Assembly (NCBI RefSeq): GCF_000716445.1
Contig: NZ_JNWK01000002.1
Location: 62,001 to 126,000 of the forward strand
DNA length: 64,000 nucleotides
Source of the DNA: Streptomyces wedmorensis
Lineage (GTDB): Bacteria > Actinomycetota > Actinomycetes > Streptomycetales > Streptomycetaceae
Direction of reading: 5' to 3'
Positions 7,978-17,329 of the stretch are shown here, in pieces. The stretch's first letter is position 1, and each line of letters begins with the position of its first letter. The position numbers and the translations under genes are program-made. The notes under the pieces are model-generated. The model saw only the letters and a program-made list of their open reading frames with translations. It made no database searches and had not been told where the DNA came from.

Positions 7978-7998
7978 ACTTGCAAGTAAGTAGCTTAG
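7978..7998. promoter_or_regulatory. MarR operator candidate
   Basis: Two overlapping dyads, ACTTGCAAGT (7978-7987, perfect) and TAAG-TAG-CTTA (about 7987-7997), followed by the AT-rich GGTAAGTTAATTACC, sit in the gap between marR and the divergent EamA gene. This patch is far more AT-rich than its surroundings and is the obvious place for promoter and repressor contacts. Confidence 0.5.
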
Positions 7999-8065
7999 TG
8001 GTAAGTTAATTACCGCCAAGCCAGTCCGGTGCGGCAGCAGGACTCCACAGCAGGGGGAAACCGTC

Positions 8066-9013
8066 ATGTCCCGCAAGGCAGCAGTCGTCGCGCTCACCGC
8101 CCTCGCCCCGATCTCCTGGGGCTCCACCTACTTCGTCACCACGGAGTTCCTGCCGCCCGACCGGCCGCTCTTCACCGGCCTGATGCGCGCCCTGCCCGCC
8201 GGCCTCCTGCTCCTCGCCCTCACCCGCAAGCTCCCGCAGGGTGCCTGGTGGGGGAAGGCGGCGGTCCTCGGAGCGCTGAACATCGGCGCCTTCTTCCCGC
8301 TCCTCTTCCTCGCCGCCTACCGGCTCCCCGGCGGTGTCGCCGCCGTCGTCGGCTCCGTCGGCCCGCTCTTCGTCGTCGGCCTCGCCGCCCTCTTCCTGGG
8401 CGACAAGCCCACCGCGAAGTCCCTGATCACGGCGATCGCCGCCGCCTTCGGCGTCAGCCTGGTGGTCCTCAAGGCCGGGGCCGCGCTCGACGCGCTCGGC
8501 GTGGTCGCCGGACTCCTCTCGGCCCTGTCGATGTCCGCCGGCGTCGTCTTCACCAAGCGCTGGGGCCGCCCGGAGGGTGTCGGCGCCCTCGCGCTCACCG
8601 GCTGGCAGCTCACCGCGGGCGGCCTGATCATCCTGCCCATCGCCTTCCTGATCGAGGGCGCCCCGCCGGCCCTGACCGGCACCAACCTGGCCGGCTACGC
8701 CTACCTCGCCTTCGGCAACACCGCGATCTCCTACTTCCTCTGGTTCCGCGGCATCGAGCGGCTGAGCGCCTCCTCGGCCACCCTCCTCGGCCCGCTCTCC
8801 CCGCTCACCGCGGCGATCATCGGCTGGGCGGCGCTCGGCCAGGCCCTCGGCCCGGTGCAGATCGTCGGCATGGTCATCGCCTTCGGCGCCACGCTGGCCG
8901 GCCAGCTGAGCCCCCGCGCGTCGAAGGTCCCGCAGATCGAAACGTTCAGCTTGACTGAAAAGAATGCTCAGGAAGTTTCGATGGACCTGGAGGGTTCGGC
9001 GATGCGACGGTAA
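8066..9013 (+). CDS. EamA-family (DMT superfamily) transporter
   Basis: A 315-residue membrane protein starting at ATG 8066 with AGGGGGAAA upstream. It contains two tandem EamA repeats, about ten membrane helices: the first half begins APISWGSTYFVTTEFLP, the second SALSMSAGVVFTKRWG. Such proteins move small metabolites, often exporting amino acids or drugs. The gene is divergent from a marR gene and four bases upstream of a second EamA gene, so the pair is likely one transcript. The last ~25 residues (from about KVPQIETFSLTEKN) are polar and outside the usual fold. Confidence 0.88.
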   Translation: MSRKAAVVALTALAPISWGSTYFVTTEFLPPDRPLFTGLMRALPAGLLLLALTRKLPQGAWWGKAAVLGALNIGAFFPLLFLAAYRLPGGVAAVVGSVGPLFVVGLAALFLGDKPTAKSLITAIAAAFGVSLVVLKAGAALDALGVVAGLLSALSMSAGVVFTKRWGRPEGVGALALTGWQLTAGGLIILPIAFLIEGAPPALTGTNLAGYAYLAFGNTAISYFLWFRGIERLSASSATLLGPLSPLTAAIIGWAALGQALGPVQIVGMVIAFGATLAGQLSPRASKVPQIETFSLTEKNAQEVSMDLEGSAMRR

Positions 9014-9017
9014 CGGC

Positions 9018-10028
9018 ATGAAGCTGATCACCGCCCGCCACCCGACCGCCACGACACCCACCGGCACCACGGCCGACAGCACCACCGGCACCACGATCGA
9101 CAGCACCACCCGCACCACCCGCACCACCGTCACCGAGAGGCCGGCGCCCGCGAGGAAGCTCGCACGGGGCGCCGGCCTCGGCGTGCTCCTCGCCCTGCTC
9201 GCCACCGTCGTCTGGTCCGGCAGCTTCGTCGCCACCCGGGACATGGCCGACACCGTGCCCCCCGTCCAGGCCGTCTTCTGGCGCTGGGTCATCGCGCTGG
9301 TCGCCGTCGCCCCCTTCGCCGCCCGCCCGTTCCTGCGGCAGTGGCAGACCATCCGCCGCCACCTCGGCTTCGTCACCCTCGCCTCGCTGTTCGGCGTCAC
9401 CCTCTACAACACCCTGGTCCACCAGGCCGGACTGACCACCTCCGCCTCCAACATGGGCATGATCATGGCCGCCTCCCCGGTGATCATGGCGGTCTACGCC
9501 CGGCTCGGCGGCGAACGCCTCGGCGCCCGCCGCGTCCTCGGGATGCTGATCGCCGCCCTCGGCGTGCTCCTGCTCGTCGGAAAGGGCTCGCTCGCCGTCG
9601 ACCTCTCCGCCGGCGACCTGTGGATGCTCGCCGCGGCCCTGTCCTTCGCCTCGTACAGCGCCCTGCTCAAGCGGAAGCCCGCCGGGATCGACCAACTCGC
9701 CTTCCTCTTCACCACCTTCCTGCTCGGCGCCCTGATGCTCGCCCCCGCGTACGCCGTCTCCCTCGCCGTCCAGGGCGGGTTCGCCCTCGGCGCCGCGACC
9801 GCCGGCCCCCTGCTGTACGTCGGGGTGCTCTCCTCCGCCGTCGCGTTCTTCGCCTGGAACAGGGCCGTCGCCCTCGTCGGCGCCGCGCGCGCCGGCGTCG
9901 TCTACTACCTCCAGCCCGTCTGCGTCGCCCTCCTGTCGTACGCGCTCCTCGGCGAACGGCTCGGCGCCCTCGGCGTCGCGTGCATGGCGCTCATCCTCGG
10001 CGGAGTGGCGCTGAGCTCCGCCCGGTAG
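9018..10028 (+). CDS. EamA-family (DMT superfamily) transporter
   Basis: A 336-residue protein from ATG 9018, four bases after the previous stop. The N-terminus has an unusual ~40-residue threonine-rich cytoplasmic tail built of TTGTTxDSTT-like repeats (9050-9130), followed by two EamA repeats with about ten helices (GVLLALLATVVWSGSFVATRD... and LWMLAAALSFASYSALLKRKP). It resembles the previous gene in fold but not closely in sequence. It is directly followed by a LysR regulator at 10039, whose -10 box overlaps this gene's stop codon. The substrate is unknown; export of a small metabolite is the usual role. Confidence 0.87.
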   Translation: MKLITARHPTATTPTGTTADSTTGTTIDSTTRTTRTTVTERPAPARKLARGAGLGVLLALLATVVWSGSFVATRDMADTVPPVQAVFWRWVIALVAVAPFAARPFLRQWQTIRRHLGFVTLASLFGVTLYNTLVHQAGLTTSASNMGMIMAASPVIMAVYARLGGERLGARRVLGMLIAALGVLLLVGKGSLAVDLSAGDLWMLAAALSFASYSALLKRKPAGIDQLAFLFTTFLLGALMLAPAYAVSLAVQGGFALGAATAGPLLYVGVLSSAVAFFAWNRAVALVGAARAGVVYYLQPVCVALLSYALLGERLGALGVACMALILGGVALSSAR

Positions 10029-10031
10029 GTT
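10026..10031 (+). promoter_or_regulatory. -10 box (TAGGTT) of a probable leaderless lysR transcript
   Basis: TAGGTT overlaps the TAG stop of the upstream transporter and lies seven bases before ATG 10039; no Shine-Dalgarno is present. Confidence 0.45.
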
Positions 10032-10038
10032 GCGCCCC

Positions 10039-10965
10039 ATGACCGAGTGGGACATCAAGAAGCTCCGGATCCTCCGCACCCTCCGCGACCGCGGCACCGT
10101 CACCGCGACCGCGGAGGCCCTGCTCATGACCCCCTCGGCCGTGTCGCAGCAGCTCACCAACCTCTCCAGGCAGCTCGGCGTACGGCTCCTCGAAGCCCAC
10201 GGGCGCCGCGTCCGGCTCACCGACGCCGCCCATCTGGTGCTGCGGCACGCGGAGGCGGTGTTCGCACAGCTCGAACGCGCCGACGCCGAACTCGACGGGT
10301 ACCTGCGGGGCGAGGCGGGACAGGTGCGGGTGGCGGCGTTCTCGACGTCCGTGCCCGCGCTCGTCGTCCCCGCCGTACGGCAGCTGCGCACCGCGCACCC
10401 CGGACTCGACGTCCGCGTCCGGGAGGCCGAGGCGGCGGAGGCGTACGAACTGCTCGCGGCCGACCAGGTCGACCTGGCGCTCTCGCTCGCCGCCCACGCC
10501 CCCTCCGTACGCGACCCCAAGTTCAGCCGCGTGCCGCTGCTCGCCGATCCGCTCGACGTGGCCCTGCCGGCCGGCCACCCGCTCGCCGACGCCCCCGGAC
10601 TGCGCCTCGCCGACCTCGCCGCCGAGCCCTGGATCTTCGGCGGCTCCGGCCCTTGGTCCGAGATCACCACCGCCGCGTGCGAGGCCGCCGGCTTCGTGCC
10701 CGAACAGGCCCACAGCGCCTCCGGCTGGACCGCGATCCTCGCCATGGTCGAGGCCGGGATGGGCATCGCCCTCGTGCCCCGCATGGCCTCGGCCGAACGC
10801 CGGGGCGGCGCCGGCGTCGTCATGCGCGTCCTCTCCGCCGACCAGCCGCGCCGCCACGTCGTCGCGGCCGTACGGCGCGGGGCGGAGGACGGGCCCGCGG
10901 TGTCGCGGGTCCTCGCCGCGCTCCGGCAGGCGGCGGCCGCCCGTGAGACCGTTCAGCAGGGCTGA
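10039..10965 (+). CDS. LysR-family transcriptional regulator
   Basis: A 308-residue protein starting MTEWDIKKLRILRTLRDRGTVTATAEALLMTPSAVS..., with an N-terminal winged HTH at ~5-62 and a periplasmic-binding-like effector domain at ~85-295 (VRVAAFSTSVPALVVPAV..., GMGIALVPRMA). It lies between the EamA transporter at 9018 and the allantoicase gene at 11025, all on the same strand. LysR genes that follow transporters often control them, and an 11-bp motif TTCGATGGACC occurs both upstream of the transporter (8977-8987) and upstream of allantoicase (10984-10994). The target and co-inducer are not known. Confidence 0.9.
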   Translation: MTEWDIKKLRILRTLRDRGTVTATAEALLMTPSAVSQQLTNLSRQLGVRLLEAHGRRVRLTDAAHLVLRHAEAVFAQLERADAELDGYLRGEAGQVRVAAFSTSVPALVVPAVRQLRTAHPGLDVRVREAEAAEAYELLAADQVDLALSLAAHAPSVRDPKFSRVPLLADPLDVALPAGHPLADAPGLRLADLAAEPWIFGGSGPWSEITTAACEAAGFVPEQAHSASGWTAILAMVEAGMGIALVPRMASAERRGGAGVVMRVLSADQPRRHVVAAVRRGAEDGPAVSRVLAALRQAAAARETVQQG

Positions 10966-11024
10966 ACAGCCTCGTCGAAAACATTCGATGGACCGAAGGG
11001 TCGCCACGGGGCAGAGTCGAAGCC

Positions 11025-12149
11025 ATGAGCAGCCACGACGCGCACCAGGACCCGCACGCCAACGACGCCGCCCCCTACTCCGGCGGCGACCCGTACGCCG
11101 ACTACCGCTCCGGAGACTTCCCCTTCACCGAGCTCGTCGACCTCGCCGACCGCCGCCTCGGCGCCGGAGTCGTGGCCGCCAACGACGAGTTCTTCGCCGA
11201 GCGGGAGAACCTCCTCGTCCGCGAACGGGCCGTCTTCGACCCGGAGCACTTCGGCCACAAGGGCAAGGTCATGGACGGCTGGGAGACCCGCCGCAGGCGC
11301 GGCGCCGACGCCGAGAACGTCTTCCCCGCCCCCGAGGACCACGACTGGGCCGTCGTCCGCCTCGGCGCCCCCGGCGTCATCCGCGGGATCGTCGTCGACA
11401 CCGCCCACTTCCGCGGCAACTACCCGCAACGGGTCAGCATCCAGGCCACCGCGGTCGAGGGCTCGCCCAGCCCCGCCGAGCTGCTCGACGCGAAGTGGGA
11501 GGAGCTCGTCCCGCCCACCCCCGTCCGCGGCCACGCCGCCAACGGCTTCGCGATCGACGCCGAGCGCCGCTGGACCCACGTCCGGGTATGCCAGCACCCC
11601 GACGGCGGCATCGCCCGCCTGCGCGTCCACGGCGAGGTCGTCCCCGACCCCGAGTGGCTCGAACTCCTCGGCACCCTCGACCTGATCGCCGTGCTCAACG
11701 GCGGTTCGTACGAGGACGCGTCGGACAGGTTCTACTCGTCGCCCACTCAGATCATCCTGCCCGGCACCTCCCGCAAGATGGACGACGGCTGGGAGAACCG
11801 CCGCCGCCGGGTCCGCGGCACCAACGACTGGGTCCGCTTCCGGCTCGCCGCCCAGGGCGCCGTCCGCGCCGTCGAGATCGACACCGCCTGCCTCAAGGGC
11901 AACTCGGCCGGCTGGATCGCCCTCCAGGGCCGCAACGGCGAGTCCGGCGAATGGTTCGAGATCATCCCCAGGACCCGTCTCCAGCCCGACACCCTGCACC
12001 GCTTCAAGCTCCCCGCCCAGGCCGTCGTCACCCACGTCCGCCTCGACGCCTTCCCCGACGGCGGCGTCGCCCGCATGCGCCTCCACGGCACCCTCACGGA
12101 CCAGGGCGCGGCCGACCTCCGCGCCCGGTACGCCCGGCTCGGCGGCTGA
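11025..12149 (+). CDS. alc: Allantoicase
   Basis: A 374-residue enzyme (EC 3.5.3.4) that splits allantoate into ureidoglycolate and urea in purine catabolism. It has two homologous beta-sandwich repeats, at ~30-205 and ~215-370, each with the family signature: HKGKVMDGWETRRRR in the first and SRKMDDGWENRRRR in the second, and each ending in a HPDGGIARLRVHG / FPDGGVARMRLHG strand. Length fits the family. The start is ATG 11025, with a CAGAGT sequence seven bases upstream and no ribosome site. Other allantoin genes (allantoinase, ureidoglycolate lyase) are not next to it. A strong terminator follows at 12174. Confidence 0.93.
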   Translation: MSSHDAHQDPHANDAAPYSGGDPYADYRSGDFPFTELVDLADRRLGAGVVAANDEFFAERENLLVRERAVFDPEHFGHKGKVMDGWETRRRRGADAENVFPAPEDHDWAVVRLGAPGVIRGIVVDTAHFRGNYPQRVSIQATAVEGSPSPAELLDAKWEELVPPTPVRGHAANGFAIDAERRWTHVRVCQHPDGGIARLRVHGEVVPDPEWLELLGTLDLIAVLNGGSYEDASDRFYSSPTQIILPGTSRKMDDGWENRRRRVRGTNDWVRFRLAAQGAVRAVEIDTACLKGNSAGWIALQGRNGESGEWFEIIPRTRLQPDTLHRFKLPAQAVVTHVRLDAFPDGGVARMRLHGTLTDQGAADLRARYARLGG

Positions 12150-12173
12150 CGGGCACGAGGCGAGCGGGTACGA

Positions 12174-12208
12174 AGAAGGGGCGCCCCCACGGGGAGGGCG
12201 CCCCTTCT
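12174..12208. terminator. Bidirectional terminator between alc and pepN
   Basis: A 13-bp perfect stem (12174-12186 with 12196-12208) with a nine-base loop, rich in G/C with AGAAGG/CCTTCT ends, lies between convergent genes ending at 12149 and 12231. Confidence 0.85.
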
Positions 12209-12230
12209 CTCGTACTAGCTCACCGCGGCA

Positions 12231-14810
12231 CTACTTCGCGGCGGCCGCGTCCGCGGCCCGGGCCTTGAGGGCGCGCTCGATACCGGCGCGGCACTCCGTG
12301 ACCATGCGACGCAGGGCCGGGACCGGGTTGTGCTCGGCGATCCAGGCGTCCGTGGCGTCCAGCGTCTCCTGCGAGACCTGGAGCGACGGGTACAGGCCGA
12401 CGACGATCTGCTGGATCATCTCGTGGCTGCGGGTCTCCGAGACACGCTTGATCGACGCGAAGTACTTCGCCGTGTAGGGGGCGAGCAGCTCGCGCTGGTC
12501 GGCCTGGACGAAGCCGCCGATGACGGCCTCCTGCACGGCGTTCGCCAGCTTGTCGTCCTCGACGACCGACGCCCAGGCCTCGGCCTTCGCGGCCTCCGTC
12601 GGGCGGGCCGCCCGCGCGGTCGCCGCGTGGCGCTCGCCGGCCGCGGTGCGGTCGCGCTCCAGCTCGGCGGCGATCTCCGGCTCGTCGAAGCGGCCGGTGG
12701 CGGCGAGGCGCTGCACGAACGCCCAGCGCAGCTCGGTGTCGACGGCCAGGCCCTCGATGACCTCGGAGCCGTCGAGCAGCCCGGCGAGCACGTCGAGCTC
12801 GGCGTCCGTGCGGGCGGTCGCCGCGAAGGCCCGTGCCCACGCCAGCTGGTGGTCGCTGCCGCCCTCGGCGGCGCGCAGCTGCTCCTGGGCGAAGGTGCCC
12901 CAGCGCGCCAGGCCCTCGGCCCGCCACTCCGGCGCCGCGTACATCTCCAGGGCCGCCTTGACCTGGCCCTGGAGCGACTGGACCACGCCGATGTCGGACT
13001 CCTTGGCGATGCCCGAGAGCACCAGGTCCAGGTAGTCGCGGGTGGCCAGCTCGCCGTCGCGGGTCATGTCCCAGGCCGAGGCCCAGCACAGGGCGCGCGG
13101 CAGGGACTCGGCGAAGTCGCCGAGGTGCGCGGTGACGTTGGTGAGGGACACCTCGTCGAGGCGGACCTTCGCGTACGAGAGGTCGTCGTCGTTGAGAAGG
13201 ACGACCGCCGGGCGGGCCTTGCCCACCAGCTGCGGCACGGCGGTCAGGCCGGCCGCCTCGATGTCCAGCTCCAGGCGGTCCGTGCGGACCAGCCGGCCGG
13301 ACTCGTCGAGGTCGTAGAAGCCGATCGCGATGCGGTGCGGCCGCAGGACGGCCTCGCCCTTGGCGCCGACGGGCAGCGCGGGGGCCTCCTGGCGGACGGC
13401 GAACGCGGTGATGGAACCGTTCTCGTCGGTCTCGATCTCCGGGCGGAGGATGTTGATGCCGGCCGTCTCCAGCCATGCCTTCGACCAGGTCTTCAGGTCA
13501 CGGCCGGAGGTCTCCTCCAGCGCGCCCAGCAGGTCGGACAGGCGGGTGTTGCCGAAGGCGTGCGCCTGGAAGTACGCCTGGACGCCCTTGAAGAACTCGT
13601 CCTCGCCGACGTACGCCACCAGCTGCTTCAGGACCGAGGCGCCCTTGGCGTACGTGATCCCGTCGAAGTTGACGAGCACGTCCTCCAGGTCGTTGATCTC
13701 GGCCATGATCGGGTGCGTGGACGGCAGCTGGTCCTGGCGGTAGGCCCAGGTCTTCTCCGCGTTGGCGAAGGTCGTCCAGGCGTTCGGCCAGCGGGTGCCC
13801 GGGACCGAGGCCTGGCAGGCGACCGAGGTGAAGGTGGCGAACGACTCGTTCAGCCACAGGTCGTTCCACCACTCCATGGTCACGAGGTCGCCGAACCACA
13901 TGTGGGCGAGCTCGTGCAGGATCGTCTCGGCGCGCCGCTCGTACGCCGCGTCCGTCACCTTCGAGCGGAAGACGTACTGGTCACGGATGGTGACCGCGCC
14001 CGCGTTCTCCATCGCGCCCGCGTTGAACTCCGGCACGAAGAGCTGGTCGTACTTGGCGAACGGGTAGTCGTACGCGAACTTCTCCTGGAACCAGTCGAAG
14101 CCCTGCCGGGTGACGTCGAAGATGTGCTCCGCGTCCAGGAACTCGGCCAGCGACGGACGGCAGTAGATGCCCAGCGGGACGGTCTGGCCGTCCTTCTCGT
14201 ACGACGAGTGCACCGAGTGGTACGGGCCGACGATCAGCGCCGTGATGTACGACGAGATGCGCGGGGTCGGCTCGAAGACCCAGACGTCGTCCTTCGGCGT
14301 CTCCGGCGTCGGCGAGTTGGAGATGACCTTCCAGCCCGTCGGGGCCTTCACGGTGAACTGGAAGGTCGCCTTCAGGTCGGGCTGCTCGAAGGAGGCGAAG
14401 ACCCGCCGCGCGTCCGGCACCTCGAACTGGGTGTACAGATAGGCCTGGTCGTCGACCGGGTCGACGAAGCGGTGCAGGCCCTCACCGGTGTTGGTGTACG
14501 CGCAGTCGGCGACGACCTTCAGCTCGTTGCGGCCCGCGACCAGGTGGTCGAGCGCGATCCGCGAGTCGCGGAAGACGGCGGCGACGTCGAGCGACTTGCC
14601 GTTCAGCACGGCCTCGTGGACGGCGGGCGCGACGAGGTCGATGAAGGTCGAGGCGCCGGCCTCTGCGGAATCGAAGCGGACGGTGGTGACGGACCGGTAG
14701 GTGCCGCCCTCCTGCGCACCGGTGAGGTCGAGTTCGACCTCGTACGCGTCCACGGTCAGCAGTGCTGCCCGCTGCTGAGCCTCTTCACGGGTCAGGTTTG
14801 TGCCAGGCAC
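12231..14810 (-). CDS. pepN: Aminopeptidase N (M1 family zinc metallopeptidase)
   Basis: An 859-residue M1 aminopeptidase that removes N-terminal residues from peptides in the cytoplasm. The start is GTG 14808-14810 (MPGTNLTREEAQQRA) behind GAGGAG; the frame is open further upstream but has no signal there. Visible signatures: the substrate-anchoring GAMEN within NAGAMENAG, the zinc site HELAHMWFGDLVTMEWWNDLWLNE with the HEXXH histidines and the distal Glu, and the C-terminal helical ERAP1-like domain. Length is standard. No signal peptide. It lies 52 bp downstream of the TerD-family gene on the same strand. A paralogue is at 26611. Confidence 0.93.
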   Translation of the reverse strand: MPGTNLTREEAQQRAALLTVDAYEVELDLTGAQEGGTYRSVTTVRFDSAEAGASTFIDLVAPAVHEAVLNGKSLDVAAVFRDSRIALDHLVAGRNELKVVADCAYTNTGEGLHRFVDPVDDQAYLYTQFEVPDARRVFASFEQPDLKATFQFTVKAPTGWKVISNSPTPETPKDDVWVFEPTPRISSYITALIVGPYHSVHSSYEKDGQTVPLGIYCRPSLAEFLDAEHIFDVTRQGFDWFQEKFAYDYPFAKYDQLFVPEFNAGAMENAGAVTIRDQYVFRSKVTDAAYERRAETILHELAHMWFGDLVTMEWWNDLWLNESFATFTSVACQASVPGTRWPNAWTTFANAEKTWAYRQDQLPSTHPIMAEINDLEDVLVNFDGITYAKGASVLKQLVAYVGEDEFFKGVQAYFQAHAFGNTRLSDLLGALEETSGRDLKTWSKAWLETAGINILRPEIETDENGSITAFAVRQEAPALPVGAKGEAVLRPHRIAIGFYDLDESGRLVRTDRLELDIEAAGLTAVPQLVGKARPAVVLLNDDDLSYAKVRLDEVSLTNVTAHLGDFAESLPRALCWASAWDMTRDGELATRDYLDLVLSGIAKESDIGVVQSLQGQVKAALEMYAAPEWRAEGLARWGTFAQEQLRAAEGGSDHQLAWARAFAATARTDAELDVLAGLLDGSEVIEGLAVDTELRWAFVQRLAATGRFDEPEIAAELERDRTAAGERHAATARAARPTEAAKAEAWASVVEDDKLANAVQEAVIGGFVQADQRELLAPYTAKYFASIKRVSETRSHEMIQQIVVGLYPSLQVSQETLDATDAWIAEHNPVPALRRMVTECRAGIERALKARAADAAAAK

Positions 14811-14862
14811 CCGGTCAACTCCTCGGTTTCGTGACGTTTGGCCCATCCTTCCATGGGGCGCC

Positions 14863-16047
14863 TCAGCGGCGCACCGCGCATTTCCACGGCCCGTCACCGC
14901 TGATCCGCAGCAGCCCCGGACCCGGCACGGGGGCGCTCACGCGGACCTCCCCGATTTCGTTGACCAGCAGGTCCTGCTCCTCGTCGTCGTAGAGCGGATC
15001 CTGCGGCGGAGTGTGCTGGTGGACCGTGAAGTTGGACTCCCCGTGATGCAGGAAGTCGAGCACCCCGGGCGGCCCGTCGTAGATCACCAGATCGTGTGCG
15101 AGGCCTTCGAGGTGGCTGTCGAAACGCCGGGCGTGGGACAGCGGCAGCACCCGCAGCGTCCAGGGCGCGTCGGCCTCCACCCGCAGCGTCAGCGGGCGGG
15201 CCCGCGGCACCAGGGCGACCGTCCGGGCGCGGACGTCGTCCTCGTACGCCATGAGCAGGAAGTCCTCGGCCCGCCCGTACGCGTCGCAGGCCTCGATCGT
15301 GGTGGAGAGCGAGTGGAACGACTCGATCTCCAGGAGCACCCAGTGCCCCGGCGGCAGCGCCGGGTCGCAGTGCACGGTCTCCTTGCCGCGCCCCTGGTAC
15401 ACGGCGGGCCGGAACTCGCCGCCGTACGGGTCCGCCACCGGTACGGGCGGCGCCGCGGGCGCCGGCGGCGGGGGCGGCGGGACGTAGCCGGGGCCCGGGA
15501 TCGGCGGCGGCGGGGACTCCACCACGATGCCGAAGTCCGTCGCGAGCCCGGCCAGACCCGAGGCGTAGCCCTGGCCGACCGCCCGGAACCGCCAGCCGCC
15601 GTCCCGCCGGTAGAACTCCCCGAAGACGAAGGCCGTCTCCGTCGTCGCGTCCCCGATCGCGCAGTACGCCACCGGGTTCCCGGCCGCGTCCGTGACCCGC
15701 ACGTCGAGCGCCGGCACCTGCCCGAAGGAGCCGCCGTCGGCGGAGGCGGCGATCACCAGGCGCCCCACGTCCGGCTCCACGCGCGCGAGGTCGAGCCACA
15801 GCCAGTCGGCGGCCGGGCTGCCGGGCACGCCGGGCGCCGACTTTCCCAGGTGCCGTACCGCCCCCGAGGGATGTTCGGCGTGGTTGTAGAAGACCAGGTC
15901 GGCGTCGCCCCGCACCCGCTCCCCGGCCCCGAGCAGCAGCGCCGACACGTCCACGTCGGGCACCTCGTACCCGGTCCGCCAGCTGACCGCGACGTGGAGG
16001 GCCTGCGCGGGCACCGGGACGTTCGCACCCCTGGGTATCTGGGTCAT
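14863..16047 (-). CDS. TerD-family protein with long C-terminal domain
   Basis: A 394-residue protein starting MTQIPRGANVPVPA at ATG 16045-16047. Residues ~1-185 form a TerD/stress-protein domain (WRTGYEVPDVDVSALLL..., DLVFYNHAEHPSGAV, FVFGEFYRR...WRFRAVGQGY), a fold that binds calcium in studied members. A Pro-rich linker follows at ~190-215 (PPPPIPGPGYVPPPPPPAP), then a second ~180-residue beta-rich domain of the kind found C-terminal to TerD in Streptomyces. TerD proteins are linked to tellurite and stress responses and to actinomycete differentiation, but the mechanism is unsettled. A CAGAGT sequence lies six bases before the start, without a ribosome site. It stands alone, not within a ter operon. 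Confidence 0.83.
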   Translation of the reverse strand: MTQIPRGANVPVPAQALHVAVSWRTGYEVPDVDVSALLLGAGERVRGDADLVFYNHAEHPSGAVRHLGKSAPGVPGSPAADWLWLDLARVEPDVGRLVIAASADGGSFGQVPALDVRVTDAAGNPVAYCAIGDATTETAFVFGEFYRRDGGWRFRAVGQGYASGLAGLATDFGIVVESPPPPIPGPGYVPPPPPPAPAAPPVPVADPYGGEFRPAVYQGRGKETVHCDPALPPGHWVLLEIESFHSLSTTIEACDAYGRAEDFLLMAYEDDVRARTVALVPRARPLTLRVEADAPWTLRVLPLSHARRFDSHLEGLAHDLVIYDGPPGVLDFLHHGESNFTVHQHTPPQDPLYDDEEQDLLVNEIGEVRVSAPVPGPGLLRISGDGPWKCAVRR

Positions 16048-16133
16048 GGAGGCACTCTGGCACGCCCGGGCACGCCGGAGGGGCGGCTCCCCGCAACGGG
16101 AAGCCGCCCCTCCGAAAGGAACGGTGCTCCTGG

Positions 16134-17258
<1,125 letters not shown>

Positions 17259-17284
17259 TCACACACGGGGGTCAGGACGCGAAA

Positions 17285-17314
17285 GGGGCGGGCGCCGGTT
17301 TCGGCGCCCGCCCC
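17285..17314 (-). terminator. Terminator of the subtilase gene
   Basis: A 13-bp GC stem (17285-17297 and 17302-17314) with a four-base loop lies 16 bp after the stop of the gene that ends at 17330 on the minus strand. Confidence 0.8.
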
Positions 17315-17329
17315 CTCACCCGTACGGTG

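Noticed and set aside
7935..7985. Start of marR at 7985
   Set aside because: It would place the operator-like dyads within the gene; ATG 7934 has a GAGGAG-type site and fits family length.
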